Assembly: GCA_034336665.1 (NCBI GenBank)
Contig: JAPFBE010000003.1
Location: forward strand, 13,618,360 to 13,682,359
Direction: 5' to 3'
DNA from: Luscinia megarhynchos
Taxonomy: Eukaryota; Chordata; Aves; Passeriformes; Turdidae
DNA: 64,000 nucleotides
Part shown: positions 11,601 through 19,806 of the stretch, in pieces
Layout: the number at the start of each line of letters is the position of its first letter
Position numbering within the stretch: position 1 is the stretch's first letter
Notes under the pieces: model-generated
The model's database searches: none
The model's input: only the letters and a program-made list of their open reading frames with translations
What the model was told of the DNA's origin: nothing
Position numbers and translations under genes: made by a program

Positions 11601-13058
11601 GCATTTTGCTGATACACAGAGGTTGGGAACCCAAGCTAACCAATCTAATGACAATCTGAGCTGAAAAAACTTAGGTATCTGGTAGAATAATGCACTTAGT
11701 GCACAGTGCTGCTTTACTTGGAGCATCTATCATATCTACAAAGAGATTGGCATCTTGCTCCATGGAGCTTTGGGTTTTATTACTTGTCAAGATAGAAAAT
11801 ACATCCATTTTATGTTTTCTTTTATCTTAGCAAGCTACTGAGATGGGCTTTTCAACCATATATCATACTTATTCTATCAAATAAATATTACATCTTTGCA
11901 TTTAGTACACAAGAGGAATGGGTTCTAAACTTCTTCTATTAACTGCTTGAGGTTAAGAAGTGTGACTGAAGTCATTACCCAGCAGAGGTCTATGCGTAAG
12001 TGTAATGGGGTATGCAAAGCCTGATATAAAGTTAAGTGGTTTGTGTCAGTGCTTGAAAACAGAGGCCTGAGCAATGATGGCCTGAAGATTGTCTAGCAAA
12101 TGTAAGCCATATGATACAATAATGGTGCAATAATGTATCCTTAGAAAGTGTGTACTTCTATGGTGTGAGAGATTTCCTCCAGTGATGACATAACTCCTTA
12201 GCACTTCCTGTAGCCTCTGTTTAAAGAAGAGATTTATTCTCTAGTAACCCTTCATTAAAATGCTGACAGGTAGATATTTTAAATTTCTTCAGACATCCTT
12301 TTCATTTTTGAGAAGAAATTTCTCTTTTGCTTCCTCAGGGGTTCCAGACCCTTTATTGTATCTGTTGATGATATCATGTTTCAGAAGCCAGTTGAAGTTG
12401 GATCCTTACTGCTGCTTTCTGGACAGGTAGGAGTGGATCGCCTTTTGAAAAGGGAGCAGACCTTTTCTTTGCTGTCACCAGTGTTAGTCACTGATAATTA
12501 ACAATGTGTTAGGAGAGTGTGTGACTTTTCTTGTTAAATGGTGTAATTAAATCTGTGACAGTTTTCAGTAATGGTGACAAATTATAAGCTCTAACTCTTG
12601 TTTTAACTGTGTAGGTCTGTTATACAGAAAAAAATTACATCCAGGTTCGAGTACACAGTGAAGTTTACAATGCAAATACCAGAGAGCACCATACTACCAA
12701 TACTTTCCATTTTACATTTATATCAGAAAATGAGGTCCCACAAGTTGTACCTAAGACATATGGAGGCAAGTATCCCATTAATATGTTGTCATCATAACTC
12801 TGAAAAAAAGTTTAATTTCTTTTTCTTGGAACGTTGGCATTTAAATAATTTAACAGGATTTCATGGCAAACCACATAGATTTTATGCTTTGGTGACAGTG
12901 TGGATTACTTCTTACTTTTGCCAGTCTGTTTAGTTGCAGTTGCCCAGTATTGATACTAAGGTACTAATGTGGTTCTCTCTTTTCTCCACTTCATTTCAGA
13001 GTCCATGTTGTATTTAGATGGGAAGCGACACTTTACTGCAGTCATGAAAGAAATCTGA
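2439..13058 (+). CDS. ACOT9: Acyl-CoA thioesterase 9, mitochondrial (3' part of gene, 12 coding exons)
   Basis: Seen: twelve exons join in phase as 2439-2609, 2702-2739, 4783-4866, 5449-5552, 6333-6406, 8442-8509, 9450-9561, 10619-10709, 11479-11564, 12339-12426, 12615-12765, 13000-13058. They encode 374 residues and a TGA stop, following one base of a split codon from an upstream exon. Diagnostic stretches are RRMKDSY, WVGKTSMEVKM, VLDATFVMVARD, NPLIPESPEEEE, ERNIFNRIFGGFLMRKAYE and DDIMFQKPVEVGSL. Known: ACOT9 is a mitochondrial enzyme with two hot-dog thioesterase domains that hydrolyses acyl-CoA to free acid and CoA. The first hot-dog domain falls roughly in exons 3-6 here and the second in exons 9-11. 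The mitochondrial leader and about 55 N-terminal residues lie outside the window. The C-terminus after the conserved RHF is about ten residues shorter than I recall for the human protein. Two introns have GC donors. The gene is convergent with PRDX4, as in other vertebrates. Confidence 0.96.
2702..2739 (+). CDS. ACOT9: ACOT9 coding exon b (window exon 2, 38 nt)
   Basis: This very short exon encodes FGRILEDLDSLG. It is flanked by acceptor CTATTGCAG and donor GTATGT. The preceding intron is only 92 nt. The Arg codon is completed across the previous junction (AG|G). Confidence 0.94.
2740..4782 (+). other. ACOT9: ACOT9 intron b-c
   Basis: A 2-kb intron with donor GTATGT and acceptor TCTTCACAG. 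It contains a degraded CR1/SINE-like tail near 4031-4122, annotated separately. Otherwise it is AT-rich unique sequence with no coding signal. Confidence 0.85.
4031..4122 (-). repeat. Degenerate CR1-tail / CR1-SINE-like fragment
   Basis: The text AGATCACAGAACG, then TCAAGTCCAACTC, then AGTGAATGGTCCACATGGGGATT resembles the reverse complement of an avian CR1 3' tail, with an extension like that of tRNA-headed CR1-tailed SINEs. It is heavily mutated and family assignment is uncertain. Confidence 0.4.
4783..4866 (+). CDS. ACOT9: ACOT9 coding exon c (window exon 3)
   Basis: It encodes (V)LICYTHTKQEIQQ followed by RSPLSIVTALVDKI. The SPLSIVTALVDKI motif is near-identical across ACOT9 proteins and lies in the first hot-dog region. 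Acceptor is TTCACAG and donor GTAAGT, a strong match. Confidence 0.95.
4867..5448 (+). other. ACOT9: ACOT9 intron c-d
   Basis: 582-nt intron, donor GTAAGT, acceptor TTCCTGTAG. No repeat or second exon was seen. A reading frame happens to stay open from 5334 into the next exon, but it has no similarity to ACOT9 before 5449. Confidence 0.85.
5449..5552 (+). CDS. ACOT9: ACOT9 coding exon d (window exon 4)
   Basis: It encodes LCQKIIHPDCDIKFTGNV and then SWVGKTSMEVKMHMLQ. The WVGKTSMEVKM segment is the hallmark of the first hot-dog domain. Acceptor is CCTGTAG and donor GTTAGT. It ends in phase 0. Confidence 0.96.
5597..5879 (+). mobile_element. CR1 LINE 3' fragment, sense orientation
   Basis: Reads as a typical avian CR1 3' end: GTAGTGACAGGACAAGGGGG near its start, GGAAGGTGTCCCTGCCCATG in the middle, and ATTCTATGATTCTGTGAT at the end. 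About 283 bp, 5'-truncated as usual, lying in an ACOT9 intron on the gene's strand. Known: CR1 is the dominant avian non-LTR retrotransposon. Confidence 0.93.
6008..6027. repeat. (TA)n microsatellite
   Basis: About ten uninterrupted TA units in an ACOT9 intron. Confidence 0.95.
6333..6406 (+). CDS. ACOT9: ACOT9 coding exon e (window exon 5)
   Basis: It encodes LHDGNYHPVLDATFVMVARD and then PENK plus two bases of Arg. Acceptor is CTCTTTTAG and donor GTAATT. The VLDATFVMVARD stretch closes the first hot-dog domain. Confidence 0.96.
6407..8441 (+). other. ACOT9: ACOT9 intron e-f
   Basis: 2-kb AT-rich intron. Apart from a short TG/TA-rich tract at 7745-7779, nothing recognisable was seen in it. 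Confidence 0.85.
7745..7779. repeat. TG/TA-rich simple repeat
   Basis: Imperfect TGTGTATG units run into a TATATATATA tract. Low complexity only. Confidence 0.8.
8442..8509 (+). CDS. ACOT9: ACOT9 coding exon f (window exon 6)
   Basis: It encodes PAFVNPLIPESPEEEEIFKQ followed by GE. The acidic linker PESPEEEE between the two hot-dog domains is diagnostic. Acceptor is CTGTCTGTAG and donor GTATGT. Confidence 0.96.
8510..9449 (+). other. ACOT9: ACOT9 intron f-g
   Basis: 940-nt intron ending in a long T-rich tract and ATATTCAG. Overlapping short open frames near 8720-8960 show no family resemblance. No repeat was recognised. Confidence 0.8.
9450..9561 (+). CDS. ACOT9: ACOT9 coding exon g (window exon 7), GC donor
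   Basis: It encodes LNKLKRIEFSTASLLKMAPT and then AEERNIVHDIFLNTLDT plus two bases of Arg. The reading frame and the homologous junction require the exon to end at AAG 9561, followed by GCAAGA. The donor is therefore GC rather than GT. The next exon completes the Arg codon (AG|G). Confidence 0.94.
9562..10618 (+). other. ACOT9: ACOT9 intron g-h, GC-AG class
   Basis: 1057-nt intron beginning GCAAGAAGG and ending TTCCAAAG. No repeat was recognised in it. Confidence 0.85.
10619..10709 (+). CDS. ACOT9: ACOT9 coding exon h (window exon 8)
   Basis: It encodes TVSFRSRKLPPNSVWMEDAK and then LKSLEICHPE. This matches the ACOT9 segment that starts the second hot-dog half. Acceptor is TTCCAAAG and donor GTATTT. 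Ends in phase 0. Confidence 0.96.
10710..11478 (+). other. ACOT9: ACOT9 intron h-i
   Basis: 769-nt intron whose first half is occupied by a sense-oriented CR1 fragment. Acceptor is TATGTACAG. Confidence 0.85.
10755..11051 (+). mobile_element. CR1 LINE 3' fragment, sense orientation
   Basis: Contains ACAGTGACAGGACAAATGG, CTGGAACAGATTACCCAGA, AGGTGTCCCTGCTCATGGCA and the tail CCATTCTATGACTATG. It is more diverged than the copy at 5597 but collinear with it. Confidence 0.9.
11479..11564 (+). CDS. ACOT9: ACOT9 coding exon i (window exon 9)
   Basis: It encodes ERNIFNRIFGGFLMRKAYEL and then AWATACSC plus two bases of Gly. This is the hot-dog helix segment of the second domain, close to invariant in ACOT9. 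Acceptor is TGTACAG and donor GTGAGT. Confidence 0.97.
11565..12338 (+). other. ACOT9: ACOT9 intron i-j
   Basis: 774-nt AT-rich intron with no recognisable content. Acceptor is GCTTCCTCAG. Confidence 0.85.
12339..12426 (+). CDS. ACOT9: ACOT9 coding exon j (window exon 10)
   Basis: It encodes GSRPFIVSVDDIMFQKPVEV and then GSLLLLSGQ. The DDIMFQKPVEVGSL motif belongs to the second hot-dog domain. Acceptor is TTCCTCAG and donor GTAGGA. Ends in phase 0. Confidence 0.97.
12615..12765 (+). CDS. ACOT9: ACOT9 coding exon k (window exon 11), GC donor
   Basis: It encodes VCYTEKNYIQVRVHSEVYNA, a segment with REHHTTNTFHFTF, and VPQVVPKTYG plus one base of Glu. The exon ends at 12765 and the intron starts GCAAGT. 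Using the GT four bases downstream would shift the frame and lose the conserved ESMLYLDG of the next exon, so the GC donor is the supported choice. Confidence 0.95.
13000..13058 (+). CDS. ACOT9: ACOT9 terminal coding exon l (window exon 12)
   Basis: It encodes (E)SMLYLDGKRHFTAVMKEI followed by TGA at 13056-13058. SMLYLDG.RHF is conserved. The residues after RHF differ from the mammalian C-terminus and are fewer. Acceptor is CATTTCAG. Confidence 0.94.
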
Positions 13059-13152
13059 CAGGCACTGGGTGCTGCAGCAGCAGTGCAGCAGCATGCTGTC
13101 TTGGCAAGAGCTGCCACCAGAGGTGGCTAATGGACAGGTGCTTGTAATACTC

Positions 13153-13214
13153 AAAGAAAAACCCAACAACTACCCCAAACCAAACCAACCAAACCCAAAC
13201 TCCACACCAAAACC
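13153..13214. repeat. A/C-rich low-complexity tract
   Basis: Runs of CAAACC, CCAACC and ACCCAAAC within the presumed ACOT9 3' UTR. Almost no G or T over about 60 bases. Confidence 0.8.
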
Positions 13215-16200
13215 TGCCTTTTCAGTACTCTTCATATATTTGCATATATTTTTTTTATTCTTTACTACTAGAATTTGTTGAAATCTTTTACATGCCAATG
13301 CTAGGAAAAGAGGCTGAAAAAATGCAGTCTTAGGCTTTGGATAGACTGTCTACTTTGAGAGATCTCATTATAACCTTTGCTGTCTTGTCACCATTTGCTG
13401 CCTTTCCATTAGCAGCTCTGCTTTGTATTTCCCTGATAAGGGATAGAAGTTCTGTCAGAAAAAGATGTGCAATAAGTAGATACACGTGGATGAAGCAATT
13501 TGACCTGCATTCTTGTGTAAATTTAGGTTAAGGGTCATAAATCTTTTTTGAACAAGGATGCATCTAAGCAGCAGCAGAGGCTCAGAATTTACTGGTGTGT
13601 GCACAGTGGAAAGGTGTTTCCCATCACTGGGGATTTTACAAGGTTATTGCAGTTTCTGTTCAGATGGTTTCATGTCCCTTGGGAGGAAGCTGATTCTTTG
13701 CAATGAAGTGAGGTGGCTAGATGGTATTTTCTGGCACTCTGTTTGTTTCCTTGCCAGCCTCTTCTGAATTTTTTGTTTGTTTTAATATACAGCTCTGAGT
13801 TCCTTAGTGAATTGTTTCTCGTAGTTTGGAGACTATAGACTGATTGGTGAGAGTGGAACTGGGAAATGGCATTGTAGAACAGAACATTTTGGTTTATTAA
13901 GGATTGGGAACAAAAAAGGTAAAATGCTGCCTAAATGGTAATGGTGATGTTTGGTGCTGCAGTTAGGGGTCCTGAGAATGTGTTGAGCAAATCCCAGGTC
14001 AGCTGCTGAATGATGGGAGGATCTTTATCCCACTGAGGGGTGGTACAGCTAGAGGATTGTCTCCTCCTCAGATGGATTATTTATCTGTTCCCTTGGTGGA
14101 CTGTAGTGCAGTATGAGTATTGCACAGCTCTAAAGGTTGTCAGGTTTGCCTGTGAAGGACAGAAAACTTCCCCAGCACAGAGGGGACAACATGGTGATCA
14201 TACTATGGCCAGTAAATAACAGGAACAGAGTACTTAATACTGAAGTGCTTTCGATGTAGTGGAGAAAGTTTTAATAATCTCCAGTTTCTGGCACATAAAA
14301 CTCAATTTCTTGAAATCAGGAAGGTGAGTGGATGGGAGTGTCACAAGCATGAAACTGGATCTCTGGTTCCTTCACATAAAGATTGATATCCTAATTGATC
14401 AGGACACCCAAAGATGAATTGGGCTCAGGGGTTAAATGGATGAAATGTGATGATTTACAGTACACAAGAACAGATTCTGGCTTCCCTGTGCTGTTTAAAA
14501 TATTTTGAAAAGAGGATGCAGCAAATAGGAATTATGTCAATCAGCACAGATGCATGAAGCACGTTGATAAAGCAGCATGTTGCTTTTATTTCTGAGTAAG
14601 AAAGCCTGAGACAATCACAATTTGGAGCAGTTTCCTTTGGTGCTAGGATGGTATGAAGTTCATGACCCCTAGCAGCTCTTGTAATTGAGCATTGTAATAA
14701 TCAGCATGTTACACATCAGCCTTTCCTTCTTAAGATTCAGTTGCTGTATTGGATGAGTTAGATGGGGGAGGCACAGGGGTGTGGCCTGATCCAGAACAGA
14801 TTCATGCATTGCCCTGATGCTAAGCTCTTGGTTCCTTCTATAGAGTTTCTCTCTTCAGCCACACTCCAGTGCTGACTGAGCTCTATGACATTAAAATCTT
14901 TTTCTTTAATGGTTATGATGCTGTGGAGATAAATAGTATTTTCTGGGTTTTTCCTTTCTAAAACTGACTCTATTAGACTGACCACACCAAGAACTGAAAT
15001 TGTATCTCAGTCCCCCTTGTTGCAGGGATCAATCCCTTGTTGCAGGGCTCAGTGTAGACTGTTTTTTAACCTACGTAGTCTGTAAAAAAGGAAGGCAGGA
15101 AAAGAAAGGACTTTTTTCAGAGCTATGTTTTACTCCTGAGTACCTGCGGGTTTTTATCACTGACCCAGTGATCCTACCTGAATCACTTTTTTATAACACA
15201 TGCAAGTTAAGGGGATACCAAATTCATCCTCTACTGACTTTTCAGCTGCATTTAAAGATTAATTTGTCATAATTCTAAATTCAGCCTTTGGGAAGGGGTT
15301 GGAGAGGAGAAGAAGAGGTAACAGAATATGGAGGAAGGTGCAACATCAGAACCTGTGGACACAATGAAGAAAATGAATGCCACAAATGAAGATGCATAGA
15401 AGAATTGATGTGTTCTCCAAGTTCATGATAACTTAATCACATACCACAATGACAGTACTTACAGAATGTATGTACAGCCATACAGAATGTGTGTATATAT
15501 GCACATATGCAAAAGATACATGCTTTTCTGTTTATTGCTATATGTATGTACTAATGTATTTTTTATTCCAAGATGGTAACTCCAAGGTGTCATCCTCTCT
15601 GGTATCTTTGCTCAAGGGTATGCATGCTGCTTTGTGCTTTTGTGTGTGTGAAAGAAAAATATTCTCAGATCTCACATTTAGAATTAAAATATTTCAACAT
15701 AGTAATTCTTATTGGGTTTATGTTGCAACTTATATCTAGCCTGTCACTGCTGTAGATGACTAACTATTACCACAGAACCTAAAGGAATTGCTAGAAAACC
15801 TTTTTATTTATAGTAAGCTCATCTATATAATTAATTGACTGTGGCTGTGTAGTAGGAAGCAAATGTCTGTGCCCATTGTTTCTTGGAATGCAGTGAAGAG
15901 TAGCAGGGTAGCCTCCCCTTACCCTCTTCACTTAATAGTGATACAAAAGGAGATTTCTGTAGGATTGGCTGAACTCGGTGCCCAAAGGAGTGCCTTGTTT
16001 CAAATGTTTTTATCCTGTAGTTAAAAAAAGTACTAAAATCACTCAAACTTCATGTAAACAGCTTCTGGTAAGCCTTTTTCAAGTGTGCACCATTATTTTG
16101 CAGCCATACCAGATTTTGCAGCCATGTCACATTGTACAGCACTGTGTGGAAGAAGTTTGCAGGCCCTGCTGCAATGTGGGACATTGAGCAACAGTTTTAG

Positions 16201-16706
16201 TTCAGAAACCTGCTCCAAACTCACTACATGCTCAATTGGTTTTACTGCACATCTGGTCCAGCTTTTGTCTGGTGACACTGGTTTGATTGCTGATCCTCCT
16301 CTGAGTGCATTCTTAACTAGTCATGGGAGAGATAATTTCTTCATAGGTTAGGCACGAGCTAGCAGGAAAATAAAAGGGTAAATACTCAGCTTTCATGAAA
16401 GAGAAACTGGGCACTCTGTTTGTGGAAGGTAGTTGGATGACCAGAGCTGCACAGAAAATATTACTGGAGCACTTCTCTGCCAGCAGAGGTCCTCATCCCT
16501 GCAGGGCTCCTGGGCTGGAGGCTGGAGGCACTGCTGGGCATTGGCTGCTCCTTAATTCCCTTCTATTACATAACAGAAATGGGAGATTTCTGGAGAAGGG
16601 GAATGGGACTCAGGGGATTGGTGCGTGGGGCACTCAGAAAGAAAAATAGTACTAGTTCTGGTCCTTACTCACAGTGTCACAATTTTATGTGGTAACTGCT
16701 CAGCTC

Positions 16707-16752
16707 TTTGCTTTTTCTGTTGAGAAGACAGGATCACAATGGCATCTGCATT
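16707..16752 (+). repeat. Direct repeat copy 1 (46 bp)
   Basis: Begins TTTGCTTTTTCTGTTGAGAA and ends AATGGCATCTGCATT. It matches 17350-17395 at 44 of 46 positions by eye. The family was not recognised. Confidence 0.85.
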
Positions 16753-16912
16753 AGGGGTTAATTACACCACAGAGTGGTGGTGATTAATGGCATTAGCTCA
16801 TTTCAGCTCAGCTGAGATCAGACCACTGAGAGAGACCTGTAGAGCAGATGGGTCTCCAGAACCATGTGTGACCTCCATAGCACTCTCTTGCCATCACTGC
16901 CCATTTCCCTAC

Positions 16913-16990
16913 AGATGTGTAATAGAATAATTTAGGTTGGAAAATACCTGCCAAGATCATTGAGTCCAACTGTAAACCTAATACCCCTAC
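16913..16990 (-). mobile_element. CR1 LINE 3'-end remnant, antisense
   Basis: ATAGAATAATTTAGGTTGGAAAATACC, then GATCATTGAGTCCAACTG, is the reverse complement of a CR1 3' terminus. Short fragment. Confidence 0.85.
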
Positions 16991-17349
16991 AGAGCAATGT
17001 GGTGTTTACTTTTTGGATATACTTGATTTTGCAGAGGAAGAGGTTTCTGTGGGCAAGGACTGGATGTAACCCAGGAAGGCTGCAGAGGGCTACATCAGCT
17101 AACATAAAAAAATCTGTGCCATTGTTATTATCTGAATTGATGCTGCTTCAATACTGCTAGAAGTGACATCCAGATCTCAGCTAGGATCCATCCTGCTTGG
17201 AGAGGTGGCTTTCATCTGCTGGCCTCACCACTATATATAGTTCAACAGCTGAGGGGGCAGTAGAGGGGTGTGGGAGGCTTGCCCAGAATAGCAGAGGAAG
17301 TTGAAGACTGTGTCTCGCTATTAGTCATAACTTGCCTTGCAGAAACATT

Positions 17350-17395
17350 TTTGCTTTTTCTGTTGAGAAGACAGGCTTACAATGGCATCTGCATT
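17350..17395 (+). repeat. Direct repeat copy 2 (46 bp)
   Basis: Second copy of the motif at 16707-16752, in the same orientation about 640 bp downstream. The two differ only in ATCAC versus CTTAC. Confidence 0.85.
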
Positions 17396-19701
17396 TTGAT
17401 GCACTTACAAGAGAGGCCCCTGAATATATCCTGGGGTTTGGGAAAGCAGAGATCTATGAAATTTAAGTTTTCCACTATTTCAAACCTCACGTGAAGAACA
17501 GACTGCTTTGTCATTTGTTCATTTCAAATATGTACAATCACATGGCAGCTCAAGTCTTTGCTTAAGGACTATTTCCCTATTTCCCTAATACTTTTTATCC
17601 CCACTGAACTGCATTAAAAATAAAACCAACCCTATGCCATCCCTTACCCCATGGTTAAAATGTAAACGTGCATTTATAAAAACCTTGAAAGTTGACATAG
17701 CTACACTACGACTTAAATTTCAGAGGTCAGATCATGCAGATGGCCTCAGTTTTCTTCAGACACTAAGTGCTCTCAGTGCAGTTTTCAGTTCTTGACTCAG
17801 GCACTGTACAGCTTTTGACATCTACAGTTTGTTGCTCTCAGTGCTGACTGCTACAGAGATACACCCTGAGGCTGTGTTCCTGTAACTCGCTGCTCTCTGG
17901 GCTCTGCAAGGAGCCACAGGCTGGGTGTGTGTTCAGCACGTGGCTGATAACTCGTCTGTCTTCACCAGGTGTCACTGGCTGCCTCAGTGCCTGAGGTTCC
18001 TGCAGCTGGGAGAGCATTAGGTGTGACTGAGAGCCAGCTGGCTGCAGAGGTGGGCGAGGCCTCTGGGGAGCAGGGCACAGGCACCAGGTCTAAGGAGGGC
18101 ACAAGTGATGGGATCGTTTTGTGCCTTGGGCTGCTGCTGAATAGCCGGCTATGTGATAGCTGGGCCTGCATTTCTCACACTGCAGTGGCTTGGAGTTATT
18201 AGAACATTCTGTGTGTTCTTAGTGCTTCAGGGTTGATGTAAACAGAATCCAGAGTAAAATTCAAGGTGATTTACATCGTAGTCACATGAGAAAGCACCTC
18301 TACATGCTGCCCTCTGGTCTTTGTGATCACAGGCTGGAGCAGCACTTTGGGGTTTGGCATTGATCTCGTTCTGCCTCTGTTACCCTCTAGATGGGATGAG
18401 GGACTCCTTTCCCCAGACCTCACAGGAACAGGGAGGCTGAGGCTCAGTGGAGCTCTACTTGCTTTGCATATATATGGTTGCCTCTGCCCTGGCCCTGTGC
18501 ATAGGTGTTACTTGTATCAGAGCCGAAGTGAAGCAGCTGTTTCTGCTGTGTCTGCAGTGACTAACGTGGAGAGCTGCTTCATGCTCACCTAGGTCCACAA
18601 AATCGTGTAGCTTCACTATGCAAATGCAACTCCTGGCATAGTTCTGCAGAACTGTAATGAAGTGTCTGTGTATAGGGCAGGAAATTGTATGGTCTGGGAG
18701 GAAAGGGGAAGTGAGTTTTCAGGCATGTGGGATCCAACCAAGAGTAATAATGTATTGGTGCAGATTGGAAAGGTGCCTGCTGCCTTTTCAAGGATGACCC
18801 TGGTGAAAAGCTGGCACACATTTCAGTTGCTGTTTTTCCAGCTGCAGACTCTAGAATACCATGTCAAAAAGAGGAAGAGGTGGGAAGAAGAAAGATGACA
18901 TCCTCGGGAAAGGGTTCTCCAGTGCACACAGGTATGTCTTACATGGAGATGTTCTTTTCCCTTGAAAGAAGAAATTCACGTCCATCAGCCACAAGTTTCT
19001 GATGATCACATGTCAGTACTTACCTTGGGAAAGACTACAACTACTACTCCCTTAAAACTAGGAGCAACAGTTAAGGAGTGGATTGGCAGGGTAATATTCC
19101 CCCACACCCATCTGTTAACAGTGATGAACTCAGAAAATGTCAAACTACTGATCTTATCAGCAAATACACTACAAATGGAAGCATAGAAAAATTTACTGGT
19201 TCAGCACTTGAATCACATGAACGGGCAGAGCTGTGCTTTTTTCAGTGCAGATATACTGATTTATATAGTGTAGGGTATGATCTTAGTAGCTGAAAAATGT
19301 TTTCAAGCTTTACGCACACTGGAAATTTCATTCAGCAACTGTAACTTATTCCTGGCTTTTAAGTTAGCTGCTATTGCTGCTGGACTATAGACAAATGTAC
19401 CATAACCAAGTAGCTCTTTTCCAGCTGTAGTTGTGAGAATGTGACCAAACACACAAAGATTTTTGCAGAAATTAGTAATCTATTAATAGCAAAAGTCATG
19501 AATCTAAGCCAAACATGCTAAGTGAAGCATCTAAATAAAACCTAAAGAGAAAATTTGTATTTCATAACAATATTCTCTGATAACTAATGAGGTACCTGTG
19601 CTTCACACAGGTTAGACTTCTGTTTAAACAATGAGCCCTTTAATGATTTTACTGTTGTTACATATTAATCAAACTCACAAAAGTACCAAAATTAACGACA
19701 T

Positions 19702-19707
19702 TTTATT
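19702..19707 (-). terminator. PRDX4: PRDX4 polyadenylation signal
   Basis: AATAAA on the - strand about 50 nt after the PRDX4 stop codon. Cleavage would fall near 19680-19690 and give a short 3' UTR. It is inferred from position and hexamer only. Confidence 0.65.
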
Positions 19708-19755
19708 GGCAAAAATCAAGTTGAATGTGACCTATTTAATTCAACAGAGATGAGC

Positions 19756-19806
19756 TCAGTTTAGTTTATCAAAATACTTCAGTTTTCCAGCTGGATCTGG
19801 AATTAT
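19756..19806 (-). CDS. PRDX4: PRDX4 coding exon 7 (terminal)
   Basis: It encodes [16 protein letters not shown] and TGA. Acceptor is TTGCACAG on -. It contains the YF motif that packs over the active site and slows disulfide formation. Confidence 0.97.
   Translation of the reverse strand: MIPDPAGKLKYFDKLN

Larger units (their letters stand above)
13059..19680. other. ACOT9 3' UTR (end not placed) and ACOT9-PRDX4 intergenic spacer
   Basis: No exon of another gene was recognised here. The ACOT9 3' UTR must begin at 13059. Candidate poly(A) signals on + exist near 15683 (ATTAAA) and 16368 (AATAAA), but I cannot choose between them. The stretch contains an A/C-rich tract at 13153-13214, a CR1 scrap at 16913-16990 and the 46-bp direct repeat pair at 16707 and 17350. 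Open frames of 60-96 codons look like chance. Confidence 0.7.

Noticed and set aside
12770..12771. Canonical GT donor for ACOT9 exon k
   Set aside because: It would shift the frame and destroy the conserved SMLYLDG of the last exon. The GC four bases upstream restores it.
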